The notes: generated from the sequence alone by a model not told the origin. Positions 8,756 to 16,924 are shown, numbered from the stretch's first letter. The stretch: DNA of 64,000 nt from CAWDNM01 sp964521195 (GCA_964521195.1 CAZFRE010000003.1:62001-126000), one strand, 5' to 3'. Translations and numbers: made by a program.

Positions 8756-8788
8756 AACACCGCCTGCCGGTTCCGCGGGCGGTGTTTC
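8756..8788 (+). terminator. Intrinsic terminator after pilC
   Basis: Perfect 9-bp inverted repeat AACACCGCC / GGCGGTGTT (8756-8764 and 8778-8786) with a small inner CGG/CCG pairing, followed by TTCC. It lies 24 nt after the pilC stop and before the pilin promoter. Confidence 0.75.
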
Positions 8789-8855
8789 CATCTCTCAAGG
8801 CGCGATACGGCCGAGCTGGACGGGCTCGCAGCAGCGTAGACGGCATCCGAAAACC

Positions 8856-8885
8856 TCAAGCCTGTGCGCCCGGACCCGATACATA
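8856..8885 (+). promoter_or_regulatory. FliA/SigD/WhiG-type promoter candidate for pilin 1
   Basis: TCAA (8856-8859), 15-nt spacer, CCCGATAC (8875-8882). The known flagellar-type sigma consensus is TAAA-N15-GCCGATAT. The same pattern with the same spacing occurs before pilin 2. Flanks are conserved too: GAAAAC just upstream, TGTCAGG downstream. Confidence 0.6.
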
Positions 8886-8941
8886 GGGTGTCAGGTGGGG
8901 CTGGCCTGCTCGGCTGCGCGCGGGAGAGGGGGTGGGAACTC

Positions 8942-9286
8942 ATGCAGATAATCAGGGACACAAGGGGCTTCACGCTCGTTGAACTCATGGTCGTCGTACT
9001 CATCATCGGTATTCTCGTCGCTGTGGCCATCCCGGTATTCACCGCTGCCGAGGCCAACGCGCAAAGGAAGTCGTGCTTCGCAAACCAGCGGATGATCGAA
9101 GGCGCGTGCCAGACCTACGCCGCGGACAACAACGACGGAGACCTGCCATCGAGCATCAGCCAGCTCGCGCCGACGTACATGAAGTCGGTTCCATCGTGTC
9201 CGGCAGGCGGACCCGCGTACTCGATCGACGGCAATGGAACCGTCGCAGCGTGCACCGGAGGCGCTCCGGCGCACGGGCACTTCTAG
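8942..9286 (+). CDS. pilA: Type IV pilin (major-type), copy 1
   Basis: 114 aa prepilin. Short basic leader MQIIRDTRG then FTLVELMVVVLIIGILVAV: cleavage after Gly9, Phe at +1, Glu at +5. The N-terminal helix anchors the subunit and packs the fibre core. The rest is small: CFANQRMIEGACQTYAAD, then PTYMKSVPSCPAGG and ACTGG, ending HGHF. The four cysteines could form two disulfides. The start was set at this ATG because GGGAGAGGGGG lies just upstream and the leader length is then normal; an open frame continues further upstream but would give an unusually long leader. About 80% similar to the next gene, with matching upstream DNA, so the pair arose by tandem duplication. Confidence 0.93.
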   Translation: MQIIRDTRGFTLVELMVVVLIIGILVAVAIPVFTAAEANAQRKSCFANQRMIEGACQTYAADNNDGDLPSSISQLAPTYMKSVPSCPAGGPAYSIDGNGTVAACTGGAPAHGHF

Positions 9287-9347
9287 CCGCGCGTCGTGGG
9301 AGTTCAGCCCTACGAAAGTCGGTTCTGAGAATTCTCCAAGAAAACAC

Positions 9348-9377
9348 TCAAGTCCTGACTCGAGCCACCGATACATA
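9348..9377 (+). promoter_or_regulatory. FliA/SigD/WhiG-type promoter candidate for pilin 2
   Basis: TCAA (9348-9351), 15-nt spacer, ACCGATAC (9367-9374), followed by ATAGGCTGTCAGG. It matches the element before pilin 1 in sequence and spacing. No terminator hairpin lies between the two pilin genes, so pilin 2 may be transcribed from both promoters. Confidence 0.6.
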
Positions 9378-9441
9378 GGCTGTCAGGTTGGGGGCACAGG
9401 GTCCCCATCGTACCCCGCAAGGGGAGAGGAGGTGCGAGGTC

Positions 9442-9786
9442 ATGAAGATGTTCCGTAAGGAAGAGGGCTTTACCCTCGTGGAACTCATGGTCGTCGTTCT
9501 TATTATCGGTATTCTTGTTGCCATCGCTATCCCGGTCTTCAACGCTGCCAAGGCCAATGCCCAGAAGAAGTCCTGCTTCGCGAACCAGCGCATGATCGAG
9601 GGCGCGTGCCAGACCTACGCCGCCGACAGCTCGACCGGTAGCCTTCCGGCCGCCGTCGCCGACCTGGCGCCGACGTACATGAAGACCGTCCCGGTCTGCC
9701 CGGCCGGCGGTCCTGCCTACTCGATCAACGGCAGCGGCACGGTTGCTGCCTGCACCGGTGGTAGCCCGGTTCACGGTCACTTCTAG
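9442..9786 (+). CDS. pilA: Type IV pilin (major-type), copy 2
   Basis: 114 aa, same length as copy 1. Leader MKMFRKEEG, cleavage before Phe, then FTLVELMVVVLIIGILVAI with Glu5. The conserved block CFANQRMIEGACQTYAAD and the C-terminal HGHF are shared with copy 1; changes cluster in the middle (SSTGSLPAAVADLAP against NNDGDLPSSISQLAP), the part likely exposed on the fibre. It has the better ribosome-binding site of the two (AGGAGGT 9427-9433, 8 nt before ATG), and a strong hairpin ends the unit at 9818-9848. This copy is the likelier main subunit by those signals; that ranking is inference. Confidence 0.94.
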   Translation: MKMFRKEEGFTLVELMVVVLIIGILVAIAIPVFNAAKANAQKKSCFANQRMIEGACQTYAADSSTGSLPAAVADLAPTYMKTVPVCPAGGPAYSINGSGTVAACTGGSPVHGHF

Positions 9787-9817
9787 GCCGACACCGATCG
9801 TTCAAAGCTCCTAAGTC

Positions 9818-9848
9818 GCAGGGCCGGCAGTCTGACTGCCGGCCCTGC
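9818..9848 (+). terminator. Strong hairpin after the pilin pair
   Basis: Perfect 13-bp stem GCAGGGCCGGCAG / CTGCCGGCCCTGC with a 5-nt loop (TCTGA). No T-tract follows; the tail TGCATGTG is shared with the hairpin after ald (46295-46321). Confidence 0.8.
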
Positions 9849-9929
9849 TGCATGTGTGGCCGGCGCTTGCCGATGTGTGCGGGCCCGTTCGCGTAGAATG
9901 AGCAGAACGGACGAGCGACGAAGGAGCAC

Positions 9930-10763
9930 GTGCTGGAGACCGCACTCTACTTGATCTGTTTTCTGTTCGGGCTGCTGTTCGGCTCCTTTGGCAATGTCGT
10001 CATCTGGCGCTTCCCGCGTGGGGAGTCCCTCTCCACGCCGGGCTCGCACTGCCCGCTGTGCGACACGCCCATCGCGTGGTACGACAACATCCCACTCGTT
10101 TCGTGGCTGGTGCTCTTGGGTCGTTGTCGCGCCTGTGGCGCACCCATCCCCGTTCGTTATCCGGCCGTGGAGCTCTTGTCCGGTCTGTTGTGGATGGCGG
10201 CTGCGGTGCGCTTCGGCATGTCGTTTCAGACCGGTGTGGCGATCGCCTTCTTCTACCTGCTGCTGCTGCTCGCGTTCATCGACCTGGATACGATGCGCCT
10301 GCCGAACGCGCTCGTGGGGCTGCTCGGAGCGATCGGTGTCGCCGGTGTCGCCCTCACGCAGCTCATGGGCGTCCCCGCCGTGCCGCTGATGCCTCTGGGC
10401 GTCGGGCTCATGGGGATCCCGATCGTCTTCTCGCTGTTCGGTGCCGTTGTCGCCGCTGGCTCGGTAGCGCTGATCGCGGCCGTCTACGCCCGTGTGAGAG
10501 GCACCGAGGGATTCGGCATGGGCGATATCAAACTGCTCGCGGTCATCGGGTTGTACTTGGGGCCATATGCGTTCCTGGTGCTACTCGTAGCGAGCGTCTT
10601 CGGCGCCGCATATGGACTCGTGGCATCAAGGCGTTCGGCCGACGGAATCCGTCACAAGTTCCCGTTCGGACCGTTCCTCGCGCTGGCGGCGGTCGTCGTG
10701 ACGCTCTGGGGAGTCCAGCTGGTCGCGTGGTATACGGGTCTGCTGGTCGCGCCGGGCATGTGA
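9930..10763 (+). CDS. pilD: Prepilin peptidase / N-methyltransferase PilD
   Basis: 277 aa bifunctional membrane protease that removes prepilin leaders and N-methylates the new N-terminus. The N-terminal DiS_P_DiS domain has two cysteine pairs (C41/C44 and C66/C69). The A24 peptidase core has its two catalytic aspartates in FIDLDTMRLPN (D118 region) and GMGDIKLLA (D199). About eight membrane helices are visible. The GTG start lies only 3 nt after AAGGAG (9921-9926), an unusually short spacing, but later in-frame starts would cut the first helix. A TAGAAT hexamer at 9894-9899 may be its -10 element. Substrates are the pilins upstream and the minor pilins at 17.4-21.3 kb. Confidence 0.95.
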   Translation: MLETALYLICFLFGLLFGSFGNVVIWRFPRGESLSTPGSHCPLCDTPIAWYDNIPLVSWLVLLGRCRACGAPIPVRYPAVELLSGLLWMAAAVRFGMSFQTGVAIAFFYLLLLLAFIDLDTMRLPNALVGLLGAIGVAGVALTQLMGVPAVPLMPLGVGLMGIPIVFSLFGAVVAAGSVALIAAVYARVRGTEGFGMGDIKLLAVIGLYLGPYAFLVLLVASVFGAAYGLVASRRSADGIRHKFPFGPFLALAAVVVTLWGVQLVAWYTGLLVAPGM

Positions 10764-10932
10764 CGTCTGTCACAGATTGGGTCTACAGCACCATCCGTAA
10801 GCTGTCGATACAGTATGCGAGGTGCGCTGGTATGCACGTATAATCGTGTCGAATCACTTGTCGTGCGGCGACCCGGTCGGCTCTCGATCCGGACGCCGAC
10901 ACCAGAGTGAGGGGGGCCCTTGGCTCGGCGCA

Positions 10933-10960
10933 TTGTTGACGATGCACTGTGTGGTATAGT
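10933..10960 (+). promoter_or_regulatory. Promoter candidate for pilM operon
   Basis: TTGTTG (10933-10938), 16-nt spacer, extended -10 TGG-TATAGT (10952-10960), 67 nt before the pilM start. A second AT-rich hexamer TATAAT lies at 10839-10844 without a good -35, and a weak CGATAC element lies at 10806-10811. Confidence 0.5.
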
Positions 10961-11027
10961 TTCCACGGGTCCATCGCCGCAGCAACAATCGTGGTCTTTA
11001 CGTAGCAGCAGTTGAGGGAGGGACGCG

Positions 11028-12152
11028 TTGGCTCCGGTATCGTTCGGCGCCGCAATGCCGCCCGTCGGTCTGGATATTGGGACTGACTTCATTCGCGCCG
11101 CCCAGATCAAGCCTTCCGGCTCGGGGAACTCCTTGGCTTCGTATGGCCTTGTCGCCATGCCGTTCGGCGCAGTCGTCGAGGGCGAGGTGGTAGACCCTGA
11201 GGCTGTAGCGATCGCGATCAAGGAACTCTGGCGCAAGAGCGGCATCCGGAACAAGACGGTCTCGGTGGGCGTCTCGAACCAGAAGGTCGTGGTCCGCCTC
11301 ATCGACCTCCCGTACATGGAGCGAGCCGAGCTCGTCGGGGCGATCCAGTACCAGGCTCAGGACTACATCCCGATTCCGATCGAGGAAGCCATCATCGACT
11401 TCCAGATAATCGGCGACTACATGACACCCGCCGACGAGCACATGATGGAGGTCGTGCTCGTGGCTGCTCAGCGCGACATGATCTCCAATGTGGTCTCGGC
11501 GGTCGAGGGAGCGGGCCTGCGCCTTGCACAGGTCGACGTGACGGCGTTCGCCCTCGTCCGTTCGCTCCTCGGCTCAACCCCAAGCTGGTTCGCCGAGGAG
11601 AACGAGACGCCGGGCGAGGCCATCGGCGTGGTGCACGTCAGTTCGGGTCTGACCAACATCGCTGTGGTCGAGCGCGGCCTGCCCAGGTTCACGCGCGTGT
11701 CCTCGCTCGCAGGAAACCAGTTCACGCAGTCAATCGCGAACGTCATGAATCTCACGTTCGATGAGGCCGAAGAGCTCAAGACCATCGCCGGCCTGCCGAG
11801 CATCGACGCGCCGGATGATCTTCCGCCGGGGCTGGATCCGCAGATCGCGCAGACAGCACAAGGTGCCCTTGAGCGCGAGGCGAACAAGTTCATCGCTGAG
11901 GTCAGGCGGTCGTTCGACTACTACCTCACGCAGGCCGTGCAGGTGCGAAGCATCGGCCGGATCTACCTGACGGGAACCGGCGCCGGCTTGCGCAATCTGC
12001 CCACGTATCTCGAGCGCGGACTCCAGACACAGGTGCTGTTGGGCGACCCGCTGTCAGGCCTTCAGATGAGCGGGAACGCCGAGGCGGCCGCCCTCGCGGA
12101 CCGGATGGGCTGCGCCGCCGCGATCGGGCTGGCGTTGGGAGGGGTGGCGTAG
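11028..12152 (+). CDS. pilM: Type IV pilus assembly protein PilM
   Basis: 374 aa actin-like ATPase-fold protein. It opens with the first phosphate-binding segment PVGLDIGTDFIRAAQIK and has the later GVVHVSSGLTNIAVV (phosphate 2) and IYLTGTGAGLRNL segments. PilM stays in the cytoplasm, binds the PilN N-terminal peptide, and links the alignment complex to the motor. The TTG start is supported by GAGGGAGG (11014-11021). The gene abuts pilN directly (stop TAG 12150-12152, ATG 12153), so the pilMNO genes form one operon. Confidence 0.95.
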   Translation: MAPVSFGAAMPPVGLDIGTDFIRAAQIKPSGSGNSLASYGLVAMPFGAVVEGEVVDPEAVAIAIKELWRKSGIRNKTVSVGVSNQKVVVRLIDLPYMERAELVGAIQYQAQDYIPIPIEEAIIDFQIIGDYMTPADEHMMEVVLVAAQRDMISNVVSAVEGAGLRLAQVDVTAFALVRSLLGSTPSWFAEENETPGEAIGVVHVSSGLTNIAVVERGLPRFTRVSSLAGNQFTQSIANVMNLTFDEAEELKTIAGLPSIDAPDDLPPGLDPQIAQTAQGALEREANKFIAEVRRSFDYYLTQAVQVRSIGRIYLTGTGAGLRNLPTYLERGLQTQVLLGDPLSGLQMSGNAEAAALADRMGCAAAIGLALGGVA

Positions 12153-12821
12153 ATGCTGCGCATCAACCTGCTCCCGCGCGAGGTACTCGATCGGCACCGG
12201 TTCGAGGGCTGGTACCGCTACGTATTCATCATCACCATCGGCCTGGTGCTCATCGTGCTGCTGGCCGCAGCTGGCCTGTACTTCGCGGTGCAGCAGAAGA
12301 GCGATGAACTGCAGACCGCGCAGGATCAAGCCGCACTCTACGCAGAACAAGGCAAGGCGTTCGACGTGTTCGAGAAGAAGGAGCAGGACCTCGCCGCGAG
12401 GCAGGCGGTCGCGCTGACGGCGTTGGCGGATCGCATCAACCTCGGCAAGATCGCCGAGGAGATCTCACTGGTGCTTCCGGACGAGGTGTGGCTCGATTCG
12501 CTCAATCTGGACCAGGTGACAGGCATGTCGTTCAACGGCGACACGCCGCGTTCCACCAGCCAGTCCATGAACATGTCGTACAAGTCGATCGCCAAGACGC
12601 TCGTGCGTCTGAACGAGCTTGAGCAACTTCGTGACGTGTGGCTCTCGACCGCCACGAACGGTCAGTGGAGTTCGTGGGATGCGGGAAGTGCGGTCGATAC
12701 CTCGACACCGGTGGTCCAGTTCACCGCTACCGCCAAGATCGCAAGCGCCACGGTCGATGCGGCGAGTGCGGCACCTGCTCCCGCGCCTCAGTCGGGTACG
12801 ACCGGGGGAGGAGGCGACTAG
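12153..12821 (+). CDS. pilN: Type IV pilus assembly protein PilN
   Basis: 222 aa. The N-terminus MLRINLLPREV is the PilM-binding INLLP motif. One transmembrane helix (residues ~24-46: YVFIITIGLVLIVLLAAAGL) is followed by a coiled coil (~48-85) and a small extracytoplasmic alpha/beta domain (NLGKIAEEISLVLPDEVWLDSL ...). The last ~30 residues are Ala/Pro/Gly-rich. PilN pairs with PilO in the membrane. It directly follows pilM and is 3 nt before pilO. Confidence 0.9.
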   Translation: MLRINLLPREVLDRHRFEGWYRYVFIITIGLVLIVLLAAAGLYFAVQQKSDELQTAQDQAALYAEQGKAFDVFEKKEQDLAARQAVALTALADRINLGKIAEEISLVLPDEVWLDSLNLDQVTGMSFNGDTPRSTSQSMNMSYKSIAKTLVRLNELEQLRDVWLSTATNGQWSSWDAGSAVDTSTPVVQFTATAKIASATVDAASAAPAPAPQSGTTGGGGD

Positions 12822-12824
12822 ACC

Positions 12825-13442
12825 ATGTCGATCTCTCCGCGCGACAGACTGATCGTGACGATCGCAGCAGCGGTGGTTCTGGTGCTCGCACTGGTCGCTG
12901 CGCTGATCTACCCGCAGTTCACGAAGCTCAGCGCACTCAACGCCCAGGTCGTGGAGGCAAACGCACAGGCGGATGCCGCTCGCCTGCAACTCGAGGAGCG
13001 TCAAGGGTTCAAGGACCGGGCTATCGAAACGAACGCGAAGTGGCTCGGGCTGATGAACCAGGTTCCCGATGCGCCGGACTTGCCTGCGTTCATCATCGAA
13101 CTGCAGGACACGGCCTTCGCGAGCGGAGTCCAGCTCGTTTCGGTACAGCCGCTCGCCGCAGTGTCCAGGGACACCTACTGGGCCGTACCCGTCTCAGTTG
13201 AGATTCTCGGGACGTGGTCGGACACTGTCGATTACCTTGAGGCGCTACCGAAGCTCGATCGCGGCGTGCGGTTGACGTCGGTGAGTGTCACCCGTGGCAC
13301 GTCCGGTGGCGACCCCACGCGACGCGCATCGAAGCTGCCGCCGTACGCGGTCGACACGGTCATCAACCTGGAGACGTATCTGATTCCGTCGACGTCTGAC
13401 GCCCCGACGACCACGGCCGCGCCTGCGGCCCCGGCTCAGTAG
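12825..13442 (+). CDS. pilO: Type IV pilus assembly protein PilO
   Basis: 205 aa. One N-terminal membrane helix (residues ~9-27: IVTIAAAVVLVLALVAALI), then a coiled coil (~30-65), then a ferredoxin-like PilO domain (LPAFIIELQDTAFASGVQLVS ... PVSVEILGTWSDTVDYLEALPKL). The C-terminal tail is Thr/Ala/Pro-rich. It forms the PilN-PilO heterodimer of the alignment complex. Position right after pilN fixes the call, because PilO sequences diverge widely. Confidence 0.88.
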   Translation: MSISPRDRLIVTIAAAVVLVLALVAALIYPQFTKLSALNAQVVEANAQADAARLQLEERQGFKDRAIETNAKWLGLMNQVPDAPDLPAFIIELQDTAFASGVQLVSVQPLAAVSRDTYWAVPVSVEILGTWSDTVDYLEALPKLDRGVRLTSVSVTRGTSGGDPTRRASKLPPYAVDTVINLETYLIPSTSDAPTTTAAPAAPAQ

Positions 13443-13456
13443 GAAGGAGTGAGCGC

Positions 13457-14074
13457 ATGGTAGATGACCCGAGCGGCCAGCCGACGATCCCGCCTGCTCC
13501 CGACTCCAAGCCACCGTCGTCGTTCGCGACCTTCCTGTCCTCGTCGACGGGCAAGCTCATAATCGGCAGTGTCCTTCTGTTCATCGTGCTCGTGGCGCTG
13601 GGCGCTGTGGCCTTCTTCTTCCTCTTCAATGCAGGTACAGACGTGGTGATCCCGCCTGCACCTGCAGGAGGCTCCGAGACCACGACCGAAGCCGCCGCCC
13701 CTACCGATCCGCCAAAGCAGACCCTCGACGAGACGTTCACCTTCCGCAACATCTTCGCGCCCACCGTCTCGCCACCGCCGACGCCCGAGGAGACCACTTC
13801 TGACTCGTCCTCGTCAGACGACACCTCCGACACGTCGGGGGTGCCCGAGGACACGCTCGTGCTGAAGTCCATCCACTCGGAGTCGGGCGAGCGGGTTGCG
13901 ACGTTCATCTGGAACGGCAACACGTACGAGTGCAAAGAGGGCGATCAGGTGGACGACTCACCGTGGGAGGTCGTCACGATCAACTCGGATTCGGTTGTGA
14001 TGCTCTACGGCGATAGCCGAGTCACTCTTACCGTGGGCCAGGGCTTCGGCGACAGCGGAGCGTACGACAAGTAG
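13457..14074 (+). CDS. PilP/GspC-like single-pass pilus protein
   Basis: 205 aa. A Pro-rich cytoplasmic start, one membrane helix (residues ~33-57: LIIGSVLLFIVLVALGAVAFFF), a Thr/Glu/Asp/Ser-rich linker, and a C-terminal beta domain. The latter shows FRNIFAP, LVLKSIHSE, ATFIWNGNTYECKEGDQV and SRVTLTVGQ, the layout of PilP and GspC homology-region domains (RNPF ... L.GI ... V..GD ... L). In Gram-negatives PilP is a lipoprotein that meets the secretin; here it is a membrane-spanning form and no pilQ is present, as expected in a monoderm. Assigned by position after pilO and by the beta-domain pattern; remote similarity only. Confidence 0.65.
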   Translation: MVDDPSGQPTIPPAPDSKPPSSFATFLSSSTGKLIIGSVLLFIVLVALGAVAFFFLFNAGTDVVIPPAPAGGSETTTEAAAPTDPPKQTLDETFTFRNIFAPTVSPPPTPEETTSDSSSSDDTSDTSGVPEDTLVLKSIHSESGERVATFIWNGNTYECKEGDQVDDSPWEVVTINSDSVVMLYGDSRVTLTVGQGFGDSGAYDK

Positions 14075-14078
14075 TGCG

Positions 14079-14120
14079 GCCGGTCCTGTGGCCGAGAAGC
14101 CCCTCCTGGTCAGGACCGGC
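14079..14120 (+). terminator. Hairpin between pilus and shikimate genes
   Basis: Perfect 10-bp inverted repeat GCCGGTCCTG / CAGGACCGGC (14079-14088, 14111-14120) with a 22-nt loop and no T-tract. It separates the pilMNO operon from aroC and may only attenuate. Confidence 0.55.
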
Positions 14121-14156
14121 TGAATCTCGACCGCCCGGAACCGAGAAAGGTCGCAC

Positions 14157-15308
14157 ATGCGCTATCACACAGCCGGCGAGTCTCACGGCCGCGCACTCAC
14201 TGCAATCGTCTCATCAGTCCCTGCGGGTGTTCCCATCGACGTCGCTCGCATCGACGCGGATCTGGCGCGTCGCCAAGGTGGCTACGGTCGCGGCGGGCGT
14301 CAGCGAATCGAGACGGATCGCGTGACTGTGTTGTCGGGGGTCCGATTCGGGAAGACGATAGGCACTCCGATCGCGCTGACCGTCGCCAACAGGGACTTCG
14401 AGAACTGGTTGGACGTCATGGCGGTCGCCGGCGACCGTCCCGACGGTGTGCGTGAGACCGCGCCCAGGCCGGGCCATGCCGATCTGCCGGGCGTCCTGAA
14501 GATCGATTCCGACGACACGCGCGACATTCTCGAGCGCGCTAGTGCTCGAGAGACAGCGGCCCGGGTCGCCGCGGGCGGCATCGCCAAGGCGTTCCTCGCC
14601 GCCATGGGCGTCACTATAGCGTCGTACGTCGAGTCAGTCGGCTCCGTTTCCATGTCTCCTGTCGACGATCCGGCGACGATCGACCCGGATGCGGTTGAGG
14701 CCAGCGCGGTGAGGTGCCCCGATTCCGACGCGACCGAGCGCATGAAGCAGCTCATAGACGCCGCACGGGCAGACGGGGAGTCGCTCGGCGGCGTGTTCGT
14801 CGTTGTTGCGACCGGTCTGGTTCCCGGACTCGGCACGTACGCCGAACCATCGCGTCGGCTTGATTCCGGCCTTGCGGCTGCGGTCGTCTCGATACCCGCC
14901 ATCAAAGGGTTCGAGATAGGTGACGGCTTCTCGGCGGCTCGTGTGCCGGGCAGCATGGCGCACGACGAGATCCATTACAGTCCCGACGAAGGATTCGTTC
15001 GTCCGACGAACCGCGCGGGCGGACTCGAGGGCGGCATGACCAATGGTGAGCCGCTCGTGATCCGTGCGGCGATGAAGCCGATACCGACACTCATGCGCCC
15101 GCTCCCGAGCGTGGACCTCGACACGCTGGAGCCGGTTGATGCGAGCAAGGAGCGCAGCGACGTGTGCGCAGTCCCGGCGGCCGCTGTCGTGGCCGAAGCG
15201 GAGGTCGCGTTCGTGCTGGCGCGGGCATACATGGAGAAGTTCGGCAGCGACTGCCTCGGCGACATTCTCGGCGCCAAGGAGTCGTACGTGGCACGGATCT
15301 CCCGATGA
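14157..15308 (+). CDS. aroC: Chorismate synthase
   Basis: 383 aa. Converts 5-enolpyruvylshikimate 3-phosphate to chorismate, using reduced FMN as catalyst. Signature segments are visible in order: TAGESHGRAL, GGYGRGGRQRIETD, RPGHADLPG, RASARETAARVAAGGIAK, and the C-terminal NRAGGLEGGMTNGEPLVIRAAMKPI region (positions ~280-310). AGAAAGG lies before ATG. It overlaps the next gene by 4 nt (ATGA), so translation of aroC and aroKB is probably coupled. Confidence 0.97.
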   Translation: MRYHTAGESHGRALTAIVSSVPAGVPIDVARIDADLARRQGGYGRGGRQRIETDRVTVLSGVRFGKTIGTPIALTVANRDFENWLDVMAVAGDRPDGVRETAPRPGHADLPGVLKIDSDDTRDILERASARETAARVAAGGIAKAFLAAMGVTIASYVESVGSVSMSPVDDPATIDPDAVEASAVRCPDSDATERMKQLIDAARADGESLGGVFVVVATGLVPGLGTYAEPSRRLDSGLAAAVVSIPAIKGFEIGDGFSAARVPGSMAHDEIHYSPDEGFVRPTNRAGGLEGGMTNGEPLVIRAAMKPIPTLMRPLPSVDLDTLEPVDASKERSDVCAVPAAAVVAEAEVAFVLARAYMEKFGSDCLGDILGAKESYVARISR

Positions 15309-16924
15309 GCCACGTCTTCCTCATAGGCTTCATGGGAGCGGGGAAGTCCACGGTCGGCCCACTCGTGGCCGACGTCCTCGATCGGCCGTTCGTCGATCTT
15401 GACGAGCGGATCGCCAGAGAGCAGGGGCGGTCGATCGCCGACATCTTCGAGGCGGATGGTGAGCAGCACTTCCGCCACCTGGAGCGCGAGGCCGTCGAGG
15501 CGCTTGTCGCCGAACCCGACGCGGTCGTGGCGTGCGGTGGGGGCATCGTCACCGTGGCAGACACGGCGGCGCGGCTCCGCGTGCTGGGAACCGTCGTCTA
15601 CCTCGAGACGACGGTGGATGAGGCACTGGCTCGCATCGGAGACATCTCGTCACGCCCTCTGCTCGCCGACGCCGGCGCAGCCGCCCGACTGCTGGAATCA
15701 CGCCGAGAGGCATACGAGGCCGCAGCGGACGTCACGGTGGACACGGTCGGGCTCGAACCGGCCGCCATAGCCGATGAGATCGTGGTCGCGGTGGCGCGGG
15801 TCGAGGCGAACGCGCGCCCCGAGGTCGTGAAGGTCGCGGCCGCGAGCGGCTCGTACGAGGTCGTCATCGGTCCGGGAGTGCTGGATGACGTGGGCGTGCT
15901 CATGCGCATCGTCGCCGACTCCGCGCGGAATGTCGCGCTCATCACCGATATGAACGTGGGACACATGTACGCGCTTGCGGTCGAACGACGCCTCGTGCAG
16001 TCCGGGTTCGACGTGCATCCGCTGTCCGTTGCAGCTGGAGAGGAATCTAAGAACTGGATGCTCGCCGGAGAGCTGCTTGAGGCTCTTGCCGACTTGAGGT
16101 TGGACCGTCGCGACGTCGTGCTCGCGTTGGGGGGTGGGGTGATCGGCGACCTTGCCGGATTCGTCGCTGCGACCTATCTGCGCGGCGTCGACTTCGTACA
16201 GGTGCCGACGACGCTGCTCGCTCAGGTTGACTCATCTGTGGGCGGGAAGACGGGAGTCGACCTTCAGGCGGGAAAGAACTTGGCTGGAGCCTTCAAGCAG
16301 CCGTTGCTTGTGATCGCCGACACATCTGTGCTGGCCTCTTTGCCGGAGGCCGAGTGGGTGAGTGGACTCGCCGAAATCGCCAAAAGCGCAGTTGTGGACG
16401 GTGAAGAGTTCCTCGGATGGCTGGAGTCCAACGCCGAGGCGCTCGTGGAACGCGAGGAGGCGGTCGTGAGAGAGGCCGTCAGAAGGTCAGTCGAGTTCAA
16501 GTCGCGAGTCGTAACTGCCGATGAGACTGAAGCAGGACCACGCGAGTGTCTGAACTATGGCCACACGTTCGGTCATGCGCTTGAAAAGGTCTCCGGATAC
16601 GGTTCGATCCCCCATGGAATCGCGGTCGCTGAAGGCATGCGATTCGCAGTGCGACTCTCGGTCGAGGTCGCAGGGGCGTCCACTGACTTGGTGCGGAGAC
16701 AGGATCGCCTTCTGGACCTACTCGGACTACCGGCGCTGAGCGTCGACCTGAGACCGAGTGATCTCCTCGAGGCGATGCACTCTGACAAGAAGGCACGAGG
16801 CGGGAGCGTGCGGTTTGTGCTGATCGAAGCAGCCGGCGCATGGCGGTGCGAGCCGGTAGCTGACCGGGTGATAGGTGAACACGTTGCCGCGTGGGCCGCG
16901 GCGAGGGGCGGTAGTGCCCGATGA
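15305..16924 (+). CDS. aroKB: Fused shikimate kinase / 3-dehydroquinate synthase
   Basis: 539 aa. Residues 1-~170 are shikimate kinase: Walker A FMGAGKST, DLDERI substrate site, CGGGIVT, and the lid RPLLAD. Residues ~180-539 are 3-dehydroquinate synthase: ALGGGVIGDLAGFVAATYLRG NAD site, VPTTLLAQVDSSVGGKTGVD, and zinc ligands in LNYGHTFGHALE and PHGIAVAEGM. The two enzymes act at steps 5 and 2 of the pathway, so the fusion does not channel consecutive intermediates. The ATG start was chosen for its ATGA overlap with aroC and the normal AroK N-terminus; the frame is open further upstream. It also overlaps aroQ by ATGA. Confidence 0.95.
   Translation: MSHVFLIGFMGAGKSTVGPLVADVLDRPFVDLDERIAREQGRSIADIFEADGEQHFRHLEREAVEALVAEPDAVVACGGGIVTVADTAARLRVLGTVVYLETTVDEALARIGDISSRPLLADAGAAARLLESRREAYEAAADVTVDTVGLEPAAIADEIVVAVARVEANARPEVVKVAAASGSYEVVIGPGVLDDVGVLMRIVADSARNVALITDMNVGHMYALAVERRLVQSGFDVHPLSVAAGEESKNWMLAGELLEALADLRLDRRDVVLALGGGVIGDLAGFVAATYLRGVDFVQVPTTLLAQVDSSVGGKTGVDLQAGKNLAGAFKQPLLVIADTSVLASLPEAEWVSGLAEIAKSAVVDGEEFLGWLESNAEALVEREEAVVREAVRRSVEFKSRVVTADETEAGPRECLNYGHTFGHALEKVSGYGSIPHGIAVAEGMRFAVRLSVEVAGASTDLVRRQDRLLDLLGLPALSVDLRPSDLLEAMHSDKKARGGSVRFVLIEAAGAWRCEPVADRVIGEHVAAWAAARGGSAR

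Noticed and set aside
10784..10811. Possible third flagellar-type promoter (TACA ... GTCGATAC) before pilM
   Set aside because: Spacing is 16 instead of 15 and both boxes are weak; the element at 10933-10960 fits better.
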